Shown here piece by piece: positions 37,254 to 45,628 of a DNA stretch of 64,000 nucleotides; position 1 is the stretch's first letter, and each line of letters starts with the position of its first letter. Made by a program: the position numbers and the translations under genes. The DNA lies in the NCBI GenBank assembly GCA_038144425.1, contig JAYQNS010000003.1, forward strand, positions 62,001 through 126,000, given 5' to 3'. The notes below the pieces were generated by a model. The model ran no database searches. It was not told the origin of the DNA and saw nothing but the letters and a program-made list of their open reading frames with translations. The DNA is from Salivita marina (lineage in GTDB: Bacteria; Pseudomonadota; Gammaproteobacteria; Pseudomonadales; Azotimanducaceae).

Positions 37254-38484
37254 GGGGTCCCCCGCTTCCCCCGGCCCGGCGGGCTGGAGCCAATACAACC
37301 TGCCCGATGCGCAGGGCCATTTTGGTCAATTCGGGGGCCGCTTCGTAGCAGAAACGCTCATGCATGCCCTAGACGAGCTTGAAGCGGTCTACCGTGACCG
37401 CATGGGCAACGACGCATTTCAAGCTCAATTCAAGGAGGAGCTCAGAAGTTACGTGGGTCGGCCGACGCCGCTCTATCACGCGGAGCGTCTTTCGACGGAA
37501 CTGGGCGGTGCCCAGGTGTACATGAAGCGGGAAGACCTGAACCACACGGGGGCGCATAAGATCAACAGCGCCTTGGGCCAGGCCTTGCTCGCCAAGCACA
37601 TGGGGAAGCGGCGCATCATCGCCGAAACTGGCGCGGGGCAGCACGGCGTCGCCTCAGCAACCGTTGCCGCGCGCCTCGGCCTTGAGTGCGTGGTGTACAT
37701 GGGCGAGGAAGACGTGCGGCGCCAGTCCCCCAACGTTTACCGAATGAAGCTCCTGGGCGCCACCGTGGTACCTGTTACCTCGGGGTCGAAAACCCTTAAG
37801 GACGCCTTGAACGAAGCCATGCGGGATTGGGTCACCAATGTCGACCACACCCATTACATCATCGGGACCGTCGCCGGACCTCATCCCTATCCCATGATCG
37901 TCCGGGACTTCCAGTCCGTCATCGGTGAGGAAACACGCGCCCAGTGCCTCGACACCCTCGGGCGCCTGCCCGATACGCTCGTGGCCTGCGTCGGGGGTGG
38001 CTCTAACGCCCTCGGGCTGTTCTATCCCTTTATTCGGGACGAAAGCGTTCGCCTCGTGGGGGTGGAAGCGGGAGGCTATGGGATAGCGTCGGGGCAGCAC
38101 GCCGCGCCCCTCTCCGCCGGTGTACCCGGAGTGCTCCATGGAAATCGAACGTACCTCATGGAGGATGAGGACGGACAGATCATTGCGACCCATTCGGTTT
38201 CTGCGGGGCTCGATTACCCCGGGGTGGGGCCGGAGCACGCATTCCTTAAGGATGCGCAGCGCGCGGAATATGTCGCCGTGACTGACGATGACGCCCTAGC
38301 CGCATTCCACCATGTGACCCGCAAGGAGGGCATTATCCCGGCCTTGGAAACGAGTCACGCCCTCGCCTGGATTCTTGAGCATGCGCCAAAGCTGCCCAAG
38401 GACCACGTCATCGTGGTGAACCTGTCCGGCCGGGGAGATAAGGACATCTTCACCATCGCCGAGCGCGAAGGTATCTCCCTATGA
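37240..38484 (+). CDS. trpB: Tryptophan synthase beta chain
   Basis: PLP subunit joining indole and serine, 414 residues. NLPDAQGHFGQFGGRFVAET begins the family region. The PLP lysine is in NHTGAHKINSALGQ (Lys107), and phosphate binding is by ACVGGGSNALGLFYPF. ATG 37240 follows GGAG inside trpF. It overlaps trpA by ATGA, as in most bacteria, which balances the alpha2-beta2 complex. Confidence 0.97.
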   Translation: MTQAKGSPASPGPAGWSQYNLPDAQGHFGQFGGRFVAETLMHALDELEAVYRDRMGNDAFQAQFKEELRSYVGRPTPLYHAERLSTELGGAQVYMKREDLNHTGAHKINSALGQALLAKHMGKRRIIAETGAGQHGVASATVAARLGLECVVYMGEEDVRRQSPNVYRMKLLGATVVPVTSGSKTLKDALNEAMRDWVTNVDHTHYIIGTVAGPHPYPMIVRDFQSVIGEETRAQCLDTLGRLPDTLVACVGGGSNALGLFYPFIRDESVRLVGVEAGGYGIASGQHAAPLSAGVPGVLHGNRTYLMEDEDGQIIATHSVSAGLDYPGVGPEHAFLKDAQRAEYVAVTDDDALAAFHHVTRKEGIIPALETSHALAWILEHAPKLPKDHVIVVNLSGRGDKDIFTIAEREGISL

Positions 38485-39284
38485 GTCGGCTGGAGGCCTG
38501 CTTTGCGGAGCGCAAGGCTGCCGGCCAGAAGGCGCTCGTGACCTATCTGGTTGCGGGGGACCCAGAGCCCCAGGCGACCTTGCCGGCGCTGCGCGCCCTA
38601 GCCGCGGGAGGCGCCGATGTGATTGAGCTTGGCGTCCCCTTTTCCGATCCCGAAGCGGAAGGTCCGGATATTCAGGCGGGATGCGAGCGAGCGCTTTGCC
38701 ATGCGGTGACGCTTCGCGACGTACTCGCCATGGCCAAGGCTTTTCGCCAAGAAAACAGCGAAACCGCCCTCGTGCTCATGGGGTATCTCAATTCCGTGGA
38801 GCGCATGGGTTATGAAAGCTTTGCCGTGGCTGCGGCAGAGGCGGGTATCGATGGCTTGATTCTGGTGAATCTACCTCCCGAGGAGGCCGATGCCTTGCAG
38901 GGCTGCCTTACCCCACGCGGCATTGACCTCATTTTTTTGCTCGCGCCCACCACCACGGAGACCCGGGCCCGGGCCATCCTCGAGCGCGCCTCGGGCTTTG
39001 TCTATTACGTTTCCCTAAAGGGGACCACGGGAGCGGGGCATATTGATCCGGAAGACGTGGCGGCGCGCCTTGCACCCCTGCGCACCATGACGGGCCTGCC
39101 CATTGCCATTGGCTTTGGGATTCGGGATGGGGCAACAGCCCAGCGCATGGCCCCGCTTGGCGATGGGGTCGTGGTGGGCAGCGCGATTGTTCGCCGCATG
39201 GGGTCTCTTGCCCTCGAAGATCAGCCGGCGGAGCTGGAAGGCTTTGCCCGGTCCCTGCGGGAGGCGCTAGACGCCTCGTGCTAG
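38481..39284 (+). CDS. trpA: Tryptophan synthase alpha chain
   Basis: Splits indole-3-glycerol phosphate and passes indole to TrpB; 267 residues. The catalytic Glu is in VIELGVPFSDPEAEGPDIQ, where Glu replaces the usual Ala of DPxADGP-type motifs. The second acid is in IDGLILVNLPPEEAD, where Val-Asn-Leu-Pro replaces the usual Val-Asp-Leu-Pro, so the second catalytic acid position reads Asn. YYVSLKGTTGAG is the phosphate loop. The stop overlaps the start of folC by seven bases. In most relatives accD stands between trpA and folC; it is absent here. Confidence 0.93.
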   Translation: MSRLEACFAERKAAGQKALVTYLVAGDPEPQATLPALRALAAGGADVIELGVPFSDPEAEGPDIQAGCERALCHAVTLRDVLAMAKAFRQENSETALVLMGYLNSVERMGYESFAVAAAEAGIDGLILVNLPPEEADALQGCLTPRGIDLIFLLAPTTTETRARAILERASGFVYYVSLKGTTGAGHIDPEDVAARLAPLRTMTGLPIAIGFGIRDGATAQRMAPLGDGVVVGSAIVRRMGSLALEDQPAELEGFARSLREALDASC

Positions 39285-40552
39285 GGGCCTGGCTCAAGCG
39301 TCTCGAAACGCAGCATCCCAAGGCCATGGATCTGGGGTTGGATCGCCTGCGGGAGGTTTGGCGGGCCCTCGGGGCTCCCTGGCCCGGAGCGCAGGTCGTG
39401 ACCGTGGCCGGCACCAATGGCAAGGGCTCAGCGGTAGCCACGCTTAGGGCCCTGGCCCTGGCCCAGGGCCTGCGGGTAGGGGACACCACGTCGCCCCATC
39501 TTCATCGCTTCAATGAGCGGATCCAGCTGCAAGGGGAGCCGGCGAACGATGCGCAGATCGTCGCGGCATTCGAGCGCATCGACATTGCCCGAGGCACCCT
39601 AACCCTGACCTATTTTGAAACGGCCATTCTGGCTGCGCTCCTGATTATGGCCGACGCTGCCTTAGATTTAGCGATCCTCGAGGTCGGGCTCGGAGGTCGC
39701 CTAGACGCTGTGAATATTATAGACGCGGACCTGGCCCTCCTGACCCCCGTGGATCTGGACCATCAAAGTTGGCTTGGTTCGACCCGGGAGGCCATTGGGC
39801 TAGAAAAGGCTGGCGTTTTCCGAGCAGGGCGCCCCGTTATCATTGCTGATCCAAAGCCGCCGGCGTCCGTGCTTGAGCGGGTCGCCTCCCTAGCCTGTCC
39901 CAGTGCTCGATGGGGCCTAGACTTCGGTGTGCGTGCCTCAGGCAGCGGATCGGAGGCCTTCGTCACAGGCTTTGAGCAGCATCTGGCTTGGCCGCTGCAC
40001 GCGCCCCTCCCCGTGGCACCGCCGAGCTTTCTCGGTGCCCTTCAAGCCTGGGCAGCTCTAGGCTATCCCTTGACGGGAGCAACGCTCGACGAAGCTCTGG
40101 TTATGGCGCCGCCCCCGGGCCGGCAACAGTGGCGGTCGCTTCAGGAACAGGCCCTTCTGTTTGATGTTGCCCACAACCCCCATGCGGCAGCCTTTCTCGC
40201 TGAGCGCCTCGAGGCGCCCCTCGATCTCGCCGTTTTCGGGTGCTATGCCGATAAGGATGCGGAGGGCATGTTTCAGGCGTTGGCGCCGAAGGTGCGGAAC
40301 TGGCTTTTCGTACCGACCCCGGAACCCCGGGGGCAGGCGAGTGAGGCCCTTGCTGCGCGTCTTGCCCCCCTCTGCGCTTCGGCAGGCCAGCCCTTTGAAG
40401 TGCTGCCGTCTCTAAGCGCAGAGGCGCTTCAGGGGGCAGTGCTCGCTTCCCGCGCCAAGGGGCATAAACGAGTAGGCTTCCTGGGCTCCTTTTCCGTCGC
40501 TTCCGCTGCCGAGGCGGCACTTTTGCCTGTCAAGCCAGGAGTCGGCAGCTAA
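39278..40552 (+). CDS. folC: Bifunctional dihydrofolate/folylpolyglutamate synthase
   Basis: Mur-ligase-like enzyme, 424 residues, adding glutamate to dihydropteroate and folates. The P-loop is VTVAGTNGKGSAVATL (about 43-58). TTSPHLHRFNERIQL and LEVGLGGRLDAVNI are family motifs, and DVAHNPHAAAFL marks the C-terminal domain. It starts at GTG 39278 inside the trpA end, with no separate ribosome binding site visible, and ends one base into the next ATG. folC next to a SPOR protein and cvpA is the usual order. Confidence 0.95.
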   Translation: MLGAWLKRLETQHPKAMDLGLDRLREVWRALGAPWPGAQVVTVAGTNGKGSAVATLRALALAQGLRVGDTTSPHLHRFNERIQLQGEPANDAQIVAAFERIDIARGTLTLTYFETAILAALLIMADAALDLAILEVGLGGRLDAVNIIDADLALLTPVDLDHQSWLGSTREAIGLEKAGVFRAGRPVIIADPKPPASVLERVASLACPSARWGLDFGVRASGSGSEAFVTGFEQHLAWPLHAPLPVAPPSFLGALQAWAALGYPLTGATLDEALVMAPPPGRQQWRSLQEQALLFDVAHNPHAAAFLAERLEAPLDLAVFGCYADKDAEGMFQALAPKVRNWLFVPTPEPRGQASEALAARLAPLCASAGQPFEVLPSLSAEALQGAVLASRAKGHKRVGFLGSFSVASAAEAALLPVKPGVGS

Positions 40553-41118
40553 TGCGCAGGCCCCTTCTGGTGCTCGCAGGCCTTCTGGCCCTCGCTGCAG
40601 GCGTTCCCTTGCTGTTCGACGCGCCAGCCGAGCCCCTTAGCCCCCTGCCGTCCCTGCCCAGTAACAACCTGGGCGAAGTGATGCGCGATTGGCCCGAAGT
40701 GGTGGAGGGGTCCGCCCGCTGGGCCCGGCTAAGCCGTCTCGGCCAAGAGGGGCAGGCTTCGCTTCGTGGCTTGCCTCGGCACCTTCCGGTGCCGGAAACG
40801 GTGCTGGCGGGCTTTGCGGAGACGGCCGAGGAGGCAGGGCTGGGTGCCGGGCCCTTTTCCCTTGTCTTGGATCGTTTTGCCGAGCTTGAGCCAGCAATGG
40901 CTGCGCGGGACGTGCTGCAGGAGGCCGGTCTCACCGTGTACGTTCTCCCCATTTTCCCTGGGGAGGGCGCCGGGGATGCCCTAGGCTATGATCTTGCTCT
41001 CGGTCCTCGTTTGCAGGGAGCTGCGCTGTGGGCACAACGGGAAACCCTTAAGGCGCGCTTCGGTTACGACGGGACCCTTGTTTACTTTCGCGCGGTCAAA
41101 CCAGGGAGTGCCCCATGA
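40552..41118 (+). CDS. dedD: DedD-like SPOR-domain membrane protein
   Basis: 188 residues with one N-terminal membrane helix (about 5-22), a Pro-rich linker and a C-terminal domain (about 100-185) with a SPOR-like repeat: FSLVLDRFAELEPAMAARDV, a glycine turn, then YDLALGPRLQGAALWAQRET. SPOR domains bind denuded peptidoglycan glycans at the division site. The similarity is weak; the call rests partly on position between folC and cvpA, where dedD is found. TAATG overlaps with folC and ATGA with cvpA show close coupling. Confidence 0.65.
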   Translation: MRRPLLVLAGLLALAAGVPLLFDAPAEPLSPLPSLPSNNLGEVMRDWPEVVEGSARWARLSRLGQEGQASLRGLPRHLPVPETVLAGFAETAEEAGLGAGPFSLVLDRFAELEPAMAARDVLQEAGLTVYVLPIFPGEGAGDALGYDLALGPRLQGAALWAQRETLKARFGYDGTLVYFRAVKPGSAP

Positions 41119-41603
41119 TTTCTCCGGTGGATGCGGGGCTTCTGCTGGCCCTGGGACTGACGACGCTGGTAGGGGTACTTCGGGGTGCAGTTAAGGAAGG
41201 GCTAACCCTATTGCTTTGGGCCCTCGCGCTGCTCTTGGCCGTGGGTTTGGCTCAGGAGCTCTCCCGCTGGCTGCCGGTGGCACTCGGGGAAGGGCTGCTC
41301 CGGGATCGCTTCGCATTCTTCCTAGCCTTCGCCCTCGCGCTCGCCATCGGGACCTTGGCGCAGCGGGTATTGTTTCTAGGGGCCCTAGACGTGAATCTGG
41401 GGCTTCTGGGGCATCTGTTTGGCGGCGCCTTTGGCGCCCTTCGTGGCGGACTCTTTTTGCTGGTGCTTGCGGGGGTTCTTGAGCCCTTGCTCGGGGCCAA
41501 CTCGTGGTGGGGAGTAGGGCGGCTGAGTGCCCCTCTGGGCGAAGGCTTTTTCTTACTGACCAGTGCGGTGGAAGGCCTTCTTGTTATGCTCGGCTGGCGT
41601 TAA
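41115..41603 (+). CDS. cvpA: CvpA family membrane protein
   Basis: Inner-membrane protein of 162 residues with four predicted helices: DAGLLLALGLTTLVGV, LTLLLWALALLLAVGLA, FAFFLAFALALAIGTLA and GALRGGLFLLVLAGVLEPL. CvpA is needed for colicin V export and for envelope stress tolerance; its direct action is unknown. The characteristic R-G between helices 1 and 2 (GVLRGAVKEG) is present. It overlaps dedD by ATGA and lies 15 bases before purF. Confidence 0.9.
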   Translation: MISPVDAGLLLALGLTTLVGVLRGAVKEGLTLLLWALALLLAVGLAQELSRWLPVALGEGLLRDRFAFFLAFALALAIGTLAQRVLFLGALDVNLGLLGHLFGGAFGALRGGLFLLVLAGVLEPLLGANSWWGVGRLSAPLGEGFFLLTSAVEGLLVMLGWR

Positions 41604-41618
41604 AACGAGAGGACGGGT

Positions 41619-43139
41619 ATGTGCGGCATTGTGGGAATTCACGGCACGGGAGCGGTTAACCAGCCGCTCTATGATGCGCTGACGGTGCTCCAGCACCGGG
41701 GGCAGGATGCCGCTGGGATTGTCACTAGCGATGGCGGGCGCCTATCCATGCGCAAGGCCAATGGTCTGGTGCGGGACGTCTTCCAGCAGGAGCACATGGA
41801 GCGCTTGCAAGGGCATCATGGCATTGGCCACGTACGCTATCCCACCGCCGGCTCTTCGAGCGTGGCCGAAGCCCAGCCCATGTACGTGAACTCGCCCTAT
41901 GGCATTGCCCTGGCCCATAACGGCAATCTCACCAACGCCGAGGCGTTGAAGGAGGCGATGTTCCGCGCCGACCTTCGGCACATTAATACGGAATCGGACT
42001 CGGAAATTCTTCTTAACGTCTTTGCCCACGAGCTCGCGGGACGCGCCGGTGGTGCGGCGGAGGGGCCCGGGGACATCTTCGAGGCCGTTCGCGCGGTGCA
42101 TCAGCGGTGCCGGGGTGCCTACGCAGTAGTACTGCTTGTTATGGGTCGTGGTCTCCTCGCCTTCCGCGATCCCTACGGAATTCGTCCCCTGGTGTTCGGC
42201 CATCGGGATACGGAGGCAGGGAGGGAAACCATGGTGGCGTCGGAGAGCGTAGCCTTGGACGTGCTCGATTTTTCCCTGGTGCGAGACATCGCCCCCGGGG
42301 AAGCGCTCTTCGTGGACCTCGAGGGTACGGTGCATACGCAGCAATGCGCGCCTAATCCCCAGTGTCGCCCCTGCATTTTTGAGCACGTCTACCTTTCGCG
42401 CCCGGACTCTATTATGGACGACGTCTCCGTCTACAAGGCCCGGCTGCGCATGGGGGAGCGGCTGGCTGAGCGAATCCTCGAAGCCTTTCCTAAGGGGGAG
42501 CACGATATTGACGTGGTCATTCCCATCCCGGAAACGAGCCGCACGGCGGCGCTGCCCTTGGCCTATGAGCTGGACGTGAAGTATCGGGAAGGCTTTACCA
42601 AAAATCGCTACATCGGTCGTACCTTCATCATGCCCGGGCAGCAGCAGCGCCGAAAATCGGTGCGGCAAAAGCTGAACGCGATCGACCTAGAGTTCCAGGG
42701 AAAGACCGTACTCCTGGTGGATGATTCCATCGTTCGAGGCACCACCTCCCAACAGATCGTGGAAATGGCTCGGGAGGCGGGGGCGAAAAAGGTCTACCTG
42801 GCCTCAGCAGCACCCCCGGTGCGCTACCCCAATGTCTACGGTATCGACATGCCAGCCCCGGAGGAATTCGTGGCCCACGGCCGCACGGAGGAGGAAATCT
42901 GTCGCCAGATCGGCGCCGATCGCCTGTTTTACCAACGCTTAGATGATCTCATCGCCTGCGCAAAAGAAGGTAACCCGGAAATCGAAGCCTTCGAGTGTTC
43001 GGTTTTCGACGGGCACTATGTCACCGGCGACGTGGACGCGAGCTATCTGTCTGCCATATCCGTGCATCGCTCCGACGCGGCCAAGGCCGAGCGGGGCGAT
43101 GGCCCCATGCGCCGCCTCGACTTGCCCGAGCAAAGCTAA
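41619..43139 (+). CDS. purF: Amidophosphoribosyltransferase
   Basis: First committed step of purine synthesis, 506 residues. The N-terminal Ntn glutaminase begins MCGIVGIHGTG, with Cys2 becoming the nucleophile after Met removal and no propeptide, as in E. coli. VLQHRGQDAAGI and HNGNLTNAEAL belong to the glutaminase. The PRPP site is VLLVDDSIVRGTTSQQIV. AGAGGACGGG precedes ATG 41619. The DUF1289 gene starts two bases after its stop. Confidence 0.97.
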   Translation: MCGIVGIHGTGAVNQPLYDALTVLQHRGQDAAGIVTSDGGRLSMRKANGLVRDVFQQEHMERLQGHHGIGHVRYPTAGSSSVAEAQPMYVNSPYGIALAHNGNLTNAEALKEAMFRADLRHINTESDSEILLNVFAHELAGRAGGAAEGPGDIFEAVRAVHQRCRGAYAVVLLVMGRGLLAFRDPYGIRPLVFGHRDTEAGRETMVASESVALDVLDFSLVRDIAPGEALFVDLEGTVHTQQCAPNPQCRPCIFEHVYLSRPDSIMDDVSVYKARLRMGERLAERILEAFPKGEHDIDVVIPIPETSRTAALPLAYELDVKYREGFTKNRYIGRTFIMPGQQQRRKSVRQKLNAIDLEFQGKTVLLVDDSIVRGTTSQQIVEMAREAGAKKVYLASAAPPVRYPNVYGIDMPAPEEFVAHGRTEEEICRQIGADRLFYQRLDDLIACAKEGNPEIEAFECSVFDGHYVTGDVDASYLSAISVHRSDAAKAERGDGPMRRLDLPEQS

Positions 43140-43141
43140 CC

Positions 43142-43594
43142 GTGGCGGTGAAAACCCCCTGCGTGGGCCTCTGCTCCACGACCTATGGTGATTTGGTTTG
43201 CCGAGGCTGCAAGCGGTTCTCCCACGAGATCGTGAATTGGAATCGTTATGGCGATGAGGAGAAAACAGCGGTCTGGGCTCGCTTAGTGGCCCTCCGGGAT
43301 CAGGTGGTCTTGTCCCTTTTGGTCGTGGAGGATGAGACGCTACTTGATGTGCAGCGGCAGAAGCACCGCATCCCTGATGATACGGGTGGTACGCCGGCGT
43401 CCCGCGCCTACGGCCTGCTGCGCCGAGGGGCGCGGCATATTCGCAGCCTTCGCGCTTATGGCCTCACCCCGGCACCGGAAGCGGAGTCATGGACGGCGGC
43501 GGAGCTTCGCGATGAAATCGATCGACGCTTTTTGGCCCTCTCCGAGGCCCACTACGAGCGCTACCAGCTAGGTGAGGGAAGGATTTATGGCTGA
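43142..43594 (+). CDS. DUF1289 domain protein with a C-terminal extension
   Basis: 150 residues. The N-terminal part (5-50) has the DUF1289 cysteine pattern CVGLCSTTYGDLVCRGCKR, likely a small metal-binding knuckle, then WNRYGDEEKTAVWARL typical of the domain. The remaining 100 residues are charged and helical (SRAYGLLRRGARHIRSLRAYG) and not recognised. GTG 43142 is chosen because it lies two bases after purF and includes the cysteines. The function is unknown. Its stop overlaps miaE by eight bases, so the two are almost surely co-translated and may act together on tRNA; the last point is inference. Confidence 0.8.
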   Translation: MAVKTPCVGLCSTTYGDLVCRGCKRFSHEIVNWNRYGDEEKTAVWARLVALRDQVVLSLLVVEDETLLDVQRQKHRIPDDTGGTPASRAYGLLRRGARHIRSLRAYGLTPAPEAESWTAAELRDEIDRRFLALSEAHYERYQLGEGRIYG

Positions 43595-44207
43595 CGTTGA
43601 ACTACTGGCTCCGGTGCACGCTTTCCTGGGCACAAGGACCCCTCGCGCCTGGTGCGAGGCCGCGGTGGAGGATTTATCGACACTGCTGAATGATCATGCC
43701 AATTGCGAGAAGAAAGCAGCCTCGACGGCGCTGGCGCTCATGTTTCGCTATGACACAGACGGGGCGCTAGCGGACACCATGAGCCGCATCGCCCGGGAGG
43801 AGCTCCGCCATTTTGAGCAGGTCGCTGCGCTCATGCGGCGGCTAGCGATCCCCCATCGCCCGGTGAGCGCCAGTCGCTATGCCCAAGGCCTCCGTGCCTT
43901 ACTCCGGAGCGCCGAGCCGGACCGGCTGCTCGACCTCTTGGTGTGCGGCGCCTTTGTCGAAGCGCGCTCCTGCGAACGCTTTCATGCGCTCCAACCTCAC
44001 CTGCCGGAGCCCATCGCTACGTTCTATGGACGCCTCCTCGCGTCCGAGGCCCGGCACTTCGAAGCCTACCTGCACCTGGCGGAAGATCGGTTTAGCAGGG
44101 ACGCTGTGACCGACCGCTGTGAGCGCTTTCGGTCGGAAGAAGCCCGGCTGATCGAAGCTGAAGATCCCGAGCTGCGGTTTCACAGTGGCCTCCCCCGCTT
44201 TGCCTAG
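43587..44207 (+). CDS. miaE: tRNA-(ms2io6A37) hydroxylase MiaE
   Basis: Di-iron monooxygenase, 206 residues, hydroxylating the isopentenyl group of ms2i6A37 in tRNA. Ferritin-like helices carry the ligand Glu and His residues: LNDHANCEKKAASTAL, ARIAREELRHFEQV-type text (SRIAREELRHFEQV), AFVEARSCERF and ASEARHFEAYL. ATG 43587 with GAGGGAAGG upstream is preferred over GTG 43572. Last gene of the long rightward run; the stop of folD on the other strand is 18 bases away, across a GGGG-g-CCCC dyad. Confidence 0.92.
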   Translation: MADVELLAPVHAFLGTRTPRAWCEAAVEDLSTLLNDHANCEKKAASTALALMFRYDTDGALADTMSRIAREELRHFEQVAALMRRLAIPHRPVSASRYAQGLRALLRSAEPDRLLDLLVCGAFVEARSCERFHALQPHLPEPIATFYGRLLASEARHFEAYLHLAEDRFSRDAVTDRCERFRSEEARLIEAEDPELRFHSGLPRFA

Positions 44208-44225
44208 GGCGCGAGGGGGCCCCGC

Positions 44226-45143
44226 TTAGGCGGCCGGCTTATCGGCTATTTCCGCCGCTAAAAGGGTGTTTTCCAAAAGCGAAGCGACGGTCATCAGCCC
44301 CCCGCCACCGGGCACGGGGGTGATGTAGGCAGCCCGGCCTCGCGCGGCTTCGAATTCTACGTCACCCACCACCTTACCGCTGCCAAGGCGATTGATACCT
44401 ACATCGATGACAATGGCCCCCGGCTTAATCCACGCCCCCTGCACTAGCCCCGGTCGCCCTGCCGCCGCAATAACGAGGTCAGCACGCTGAACGTGTACCC
44501 CAAGGTTCTCGGTAAACTTATGGGTGCTGGTGACGGTGCAGCCTGCGAGGAGCAATTCCATAGCCATGGGCCGGCCTACGTGGTTGGATGCGCCGACAAT
44601 CACCGCGTGCTGACCGCGGAGGGGCCGCCCCGTATGGCTCAAGAGGGTCATAATGCCCTTCGGAGTGCAGGGGCGAAGGGCCGGTCGTCGTTGGGCTAGG
44701 CGCCCAAGGTTATGAGGATGAAAGCCATCCACATCCTTCGCCGGGGCGATGCGATCGATGATGGCGTCGTCGTCGAAATGGGGGGGTAGGGGGCTCTGGA
44801 CGAGGATGCCATGGACCGTAGGGTCGGCGTTGAGTGCGTCCAATTTTGCAAGTACCACCGCCGGGGCCGTGGCAGCCTCGTAGCGGTGAACCTGGGAGAC
44901 GATGCCCACGGCGTCGCAGGCTCGGTGCTTGTTGCGCACATAGATATCAGAGGCGGGATCGTCTCCAACGAGCACCACCGCAAGCCCCGGAGCGGCCCGC
45001 CCCTGGCGCAGGCGCGCGTCCACGCCAGCCTTAACCGTTCCCTTAACGATCTCCGCAATGGCTCGACCATCTAGAATCTGCCCCGTGGGATCTCTGCCCG
45101 CTGCAGTGTCCAATTGCTTTTGCCCTAACCGAAGAATAGGCAC
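44226..45143 (-). CDS. folD: Methylenetetrahydrofolate dehydrogenase / cyclohydrolase FolD
   Basis: Bifunctional one-carbon enzyme supplying 10-formyl-THF. Conserved text runs from ILDGRAIAEIV to the end: VVLVGDDPASDIYVRNKHRA with the catalytic Lys region, GILVQSPLPPHFDD, DGFHPHNLGRLAQ, PCTPKGIMTLL, VIVGASNHVGRPMAMELL and PVPGGGGLMTVASLL. In DGFHPHNLG and GASNHVGRP the usual Asn-Val and Arg-Ser are replaced, mild variants. The start is unclear: no ATG lies near the family start. GTG 45143 (305 residues) is used here, GTG 45155 and TTG 45113 are alternatives, and the open frame continues to 45326. A local base error could hide the true ATG. Confidence 0.9.
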   Translation of the reverse strand: MPILRLGQKQLDTAAGRDPTGQILDGRAIAEIVKGTVKAGVDARLRQGRAAPGLAVVLVGDDPASDIYVRNKHRACDAVGIVSQVHRYEAATAPAVVLAKLDALNADPTVHGILVQSPLPPHFDDDAIIDRIAPAKDVDGFHPHNLGRLAQRRPALRPCTPKGIMTLLSHTGRPLRGQHAVIVGASNHVGRPMAMELLLAGCTVTSTHKFTENLGVHVQRADLVIAAAGRPGLVQGAWIKPGAIVIDVGINRLGSGKVVGDVEFEAARGRAAYITPVPGGGGLMTVASLLENTLLAAEIADKPAA

Positions 45144-45215
45144 TGATTCTCGCACGGCACTGGGGGGGCGCCTAGGGTAGGGCCCCGCTTGGGACCGAGA
45201 GGAGTTGGCTCCGCG

Positions 45216-45244
45216 TTGACGCATAATGAGGGTCGGCGTACCAT
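45216..45244 (+). promoter_or_regulatory. Sigma-70 promoter for the tRNA pair
   Basis: TTGACG (45216-45221), a 17-base spacer and TACCAT (45239-45244) point toward tRNA-Arg, whose gene starts 84 bases later. It may also supply tig. Confidence 0.5.
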
Positions 45245-45327
45245 CGCGCCTCCTGAAAAGGGGCGTCTCCAACATGAGAGCCAGCGTTTGCATGCGGCGC
45301 AGCGTTGGGGAAAGCGTCGAACTCAAA

Positions 45328-45404
45328 GCGCCCGTAGCTCAACTGGATAGAGCATCGGCCTTCTAAGCCGAGGGTTGCAGGTTCGAGCCCTGCCGGGCGT
45401 GCCA
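45328..45404 (+). tRNA. tRNA-Arg (anticodon TCT)
   Basis: 77 bases including an encoded CCA. The acceptor GCGCCCG pairs with CGGGCGT (one G-T), the D-arm has GCTC-AACTGGAT-AGAGC, and the anticodon arm is TCGGC-CTTCTAA-GCCGA with anticodon TCT reading AGA. The T-arm is CAGG-TTCGAGC-CCTG. A tRNA set between folD and tig is typical of Pseudomonas-type genomes. Confidence 0.96.
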
Positions 45405-45449
45405 ACGCTGGGGCAACGGGAAGGAAAGGGCGTAGCACCATCGTTTTAT

Positions 45450-45526
45450 GGTGGGCGTAGCTCAGCTGGTAGAGCTCCGGATTGTGATTCCGGCGGTCGT
45501 GGGTTCAAGTCCCATCGTCCACCCCA
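45450..45526 (+). tRNA. tRNA-His (anticodon GTG)
   Basis: The acceptor GTGGGCG pairs with CGTCCAC, and G at 45450 can pair with C73 (45523) as the extra 5' G of tRNA-His. The anticodon loop TTGTGAT lies between CCGGA and TCCGG. The T-arm is TGGG-TTCAAGT-CCCA, with CCA encoded at 45524-45526. It is 45 bases after tRNA-Arg, so the two are co-transcribed. Confidence 0.96.
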
Positions 45527-45579
45527 TTTCCCTCCTAACCCGATCCCCCTGCGAAGGCGCCCGAGAAGTCATGAGCGGC

Positions 45580-45595
45580 ACGCCCCCGGGGGCGT
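45580..45595. repeat. 16-base GC palindrome before tig
   Basis: ACGCCCCCGGGGGCGT is fully self-complementary with no loop. It lies 54 bases after tRNA-His and 34 before tig. It could be a protein-binding site or help 3' processing of the tRNA precursor. No T-tract follows. Confidence 0.4.
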
Positions 45596-45628
45596 CCATC
45601 GGTTTTAACCAGCCATAACGAGACCAGT

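Noticed and set aside
44208..44225. Terminator between miaE and folD
   Set aside because: Only a GGGG-g-CCCC dyad without a T-tract; too weak to list.
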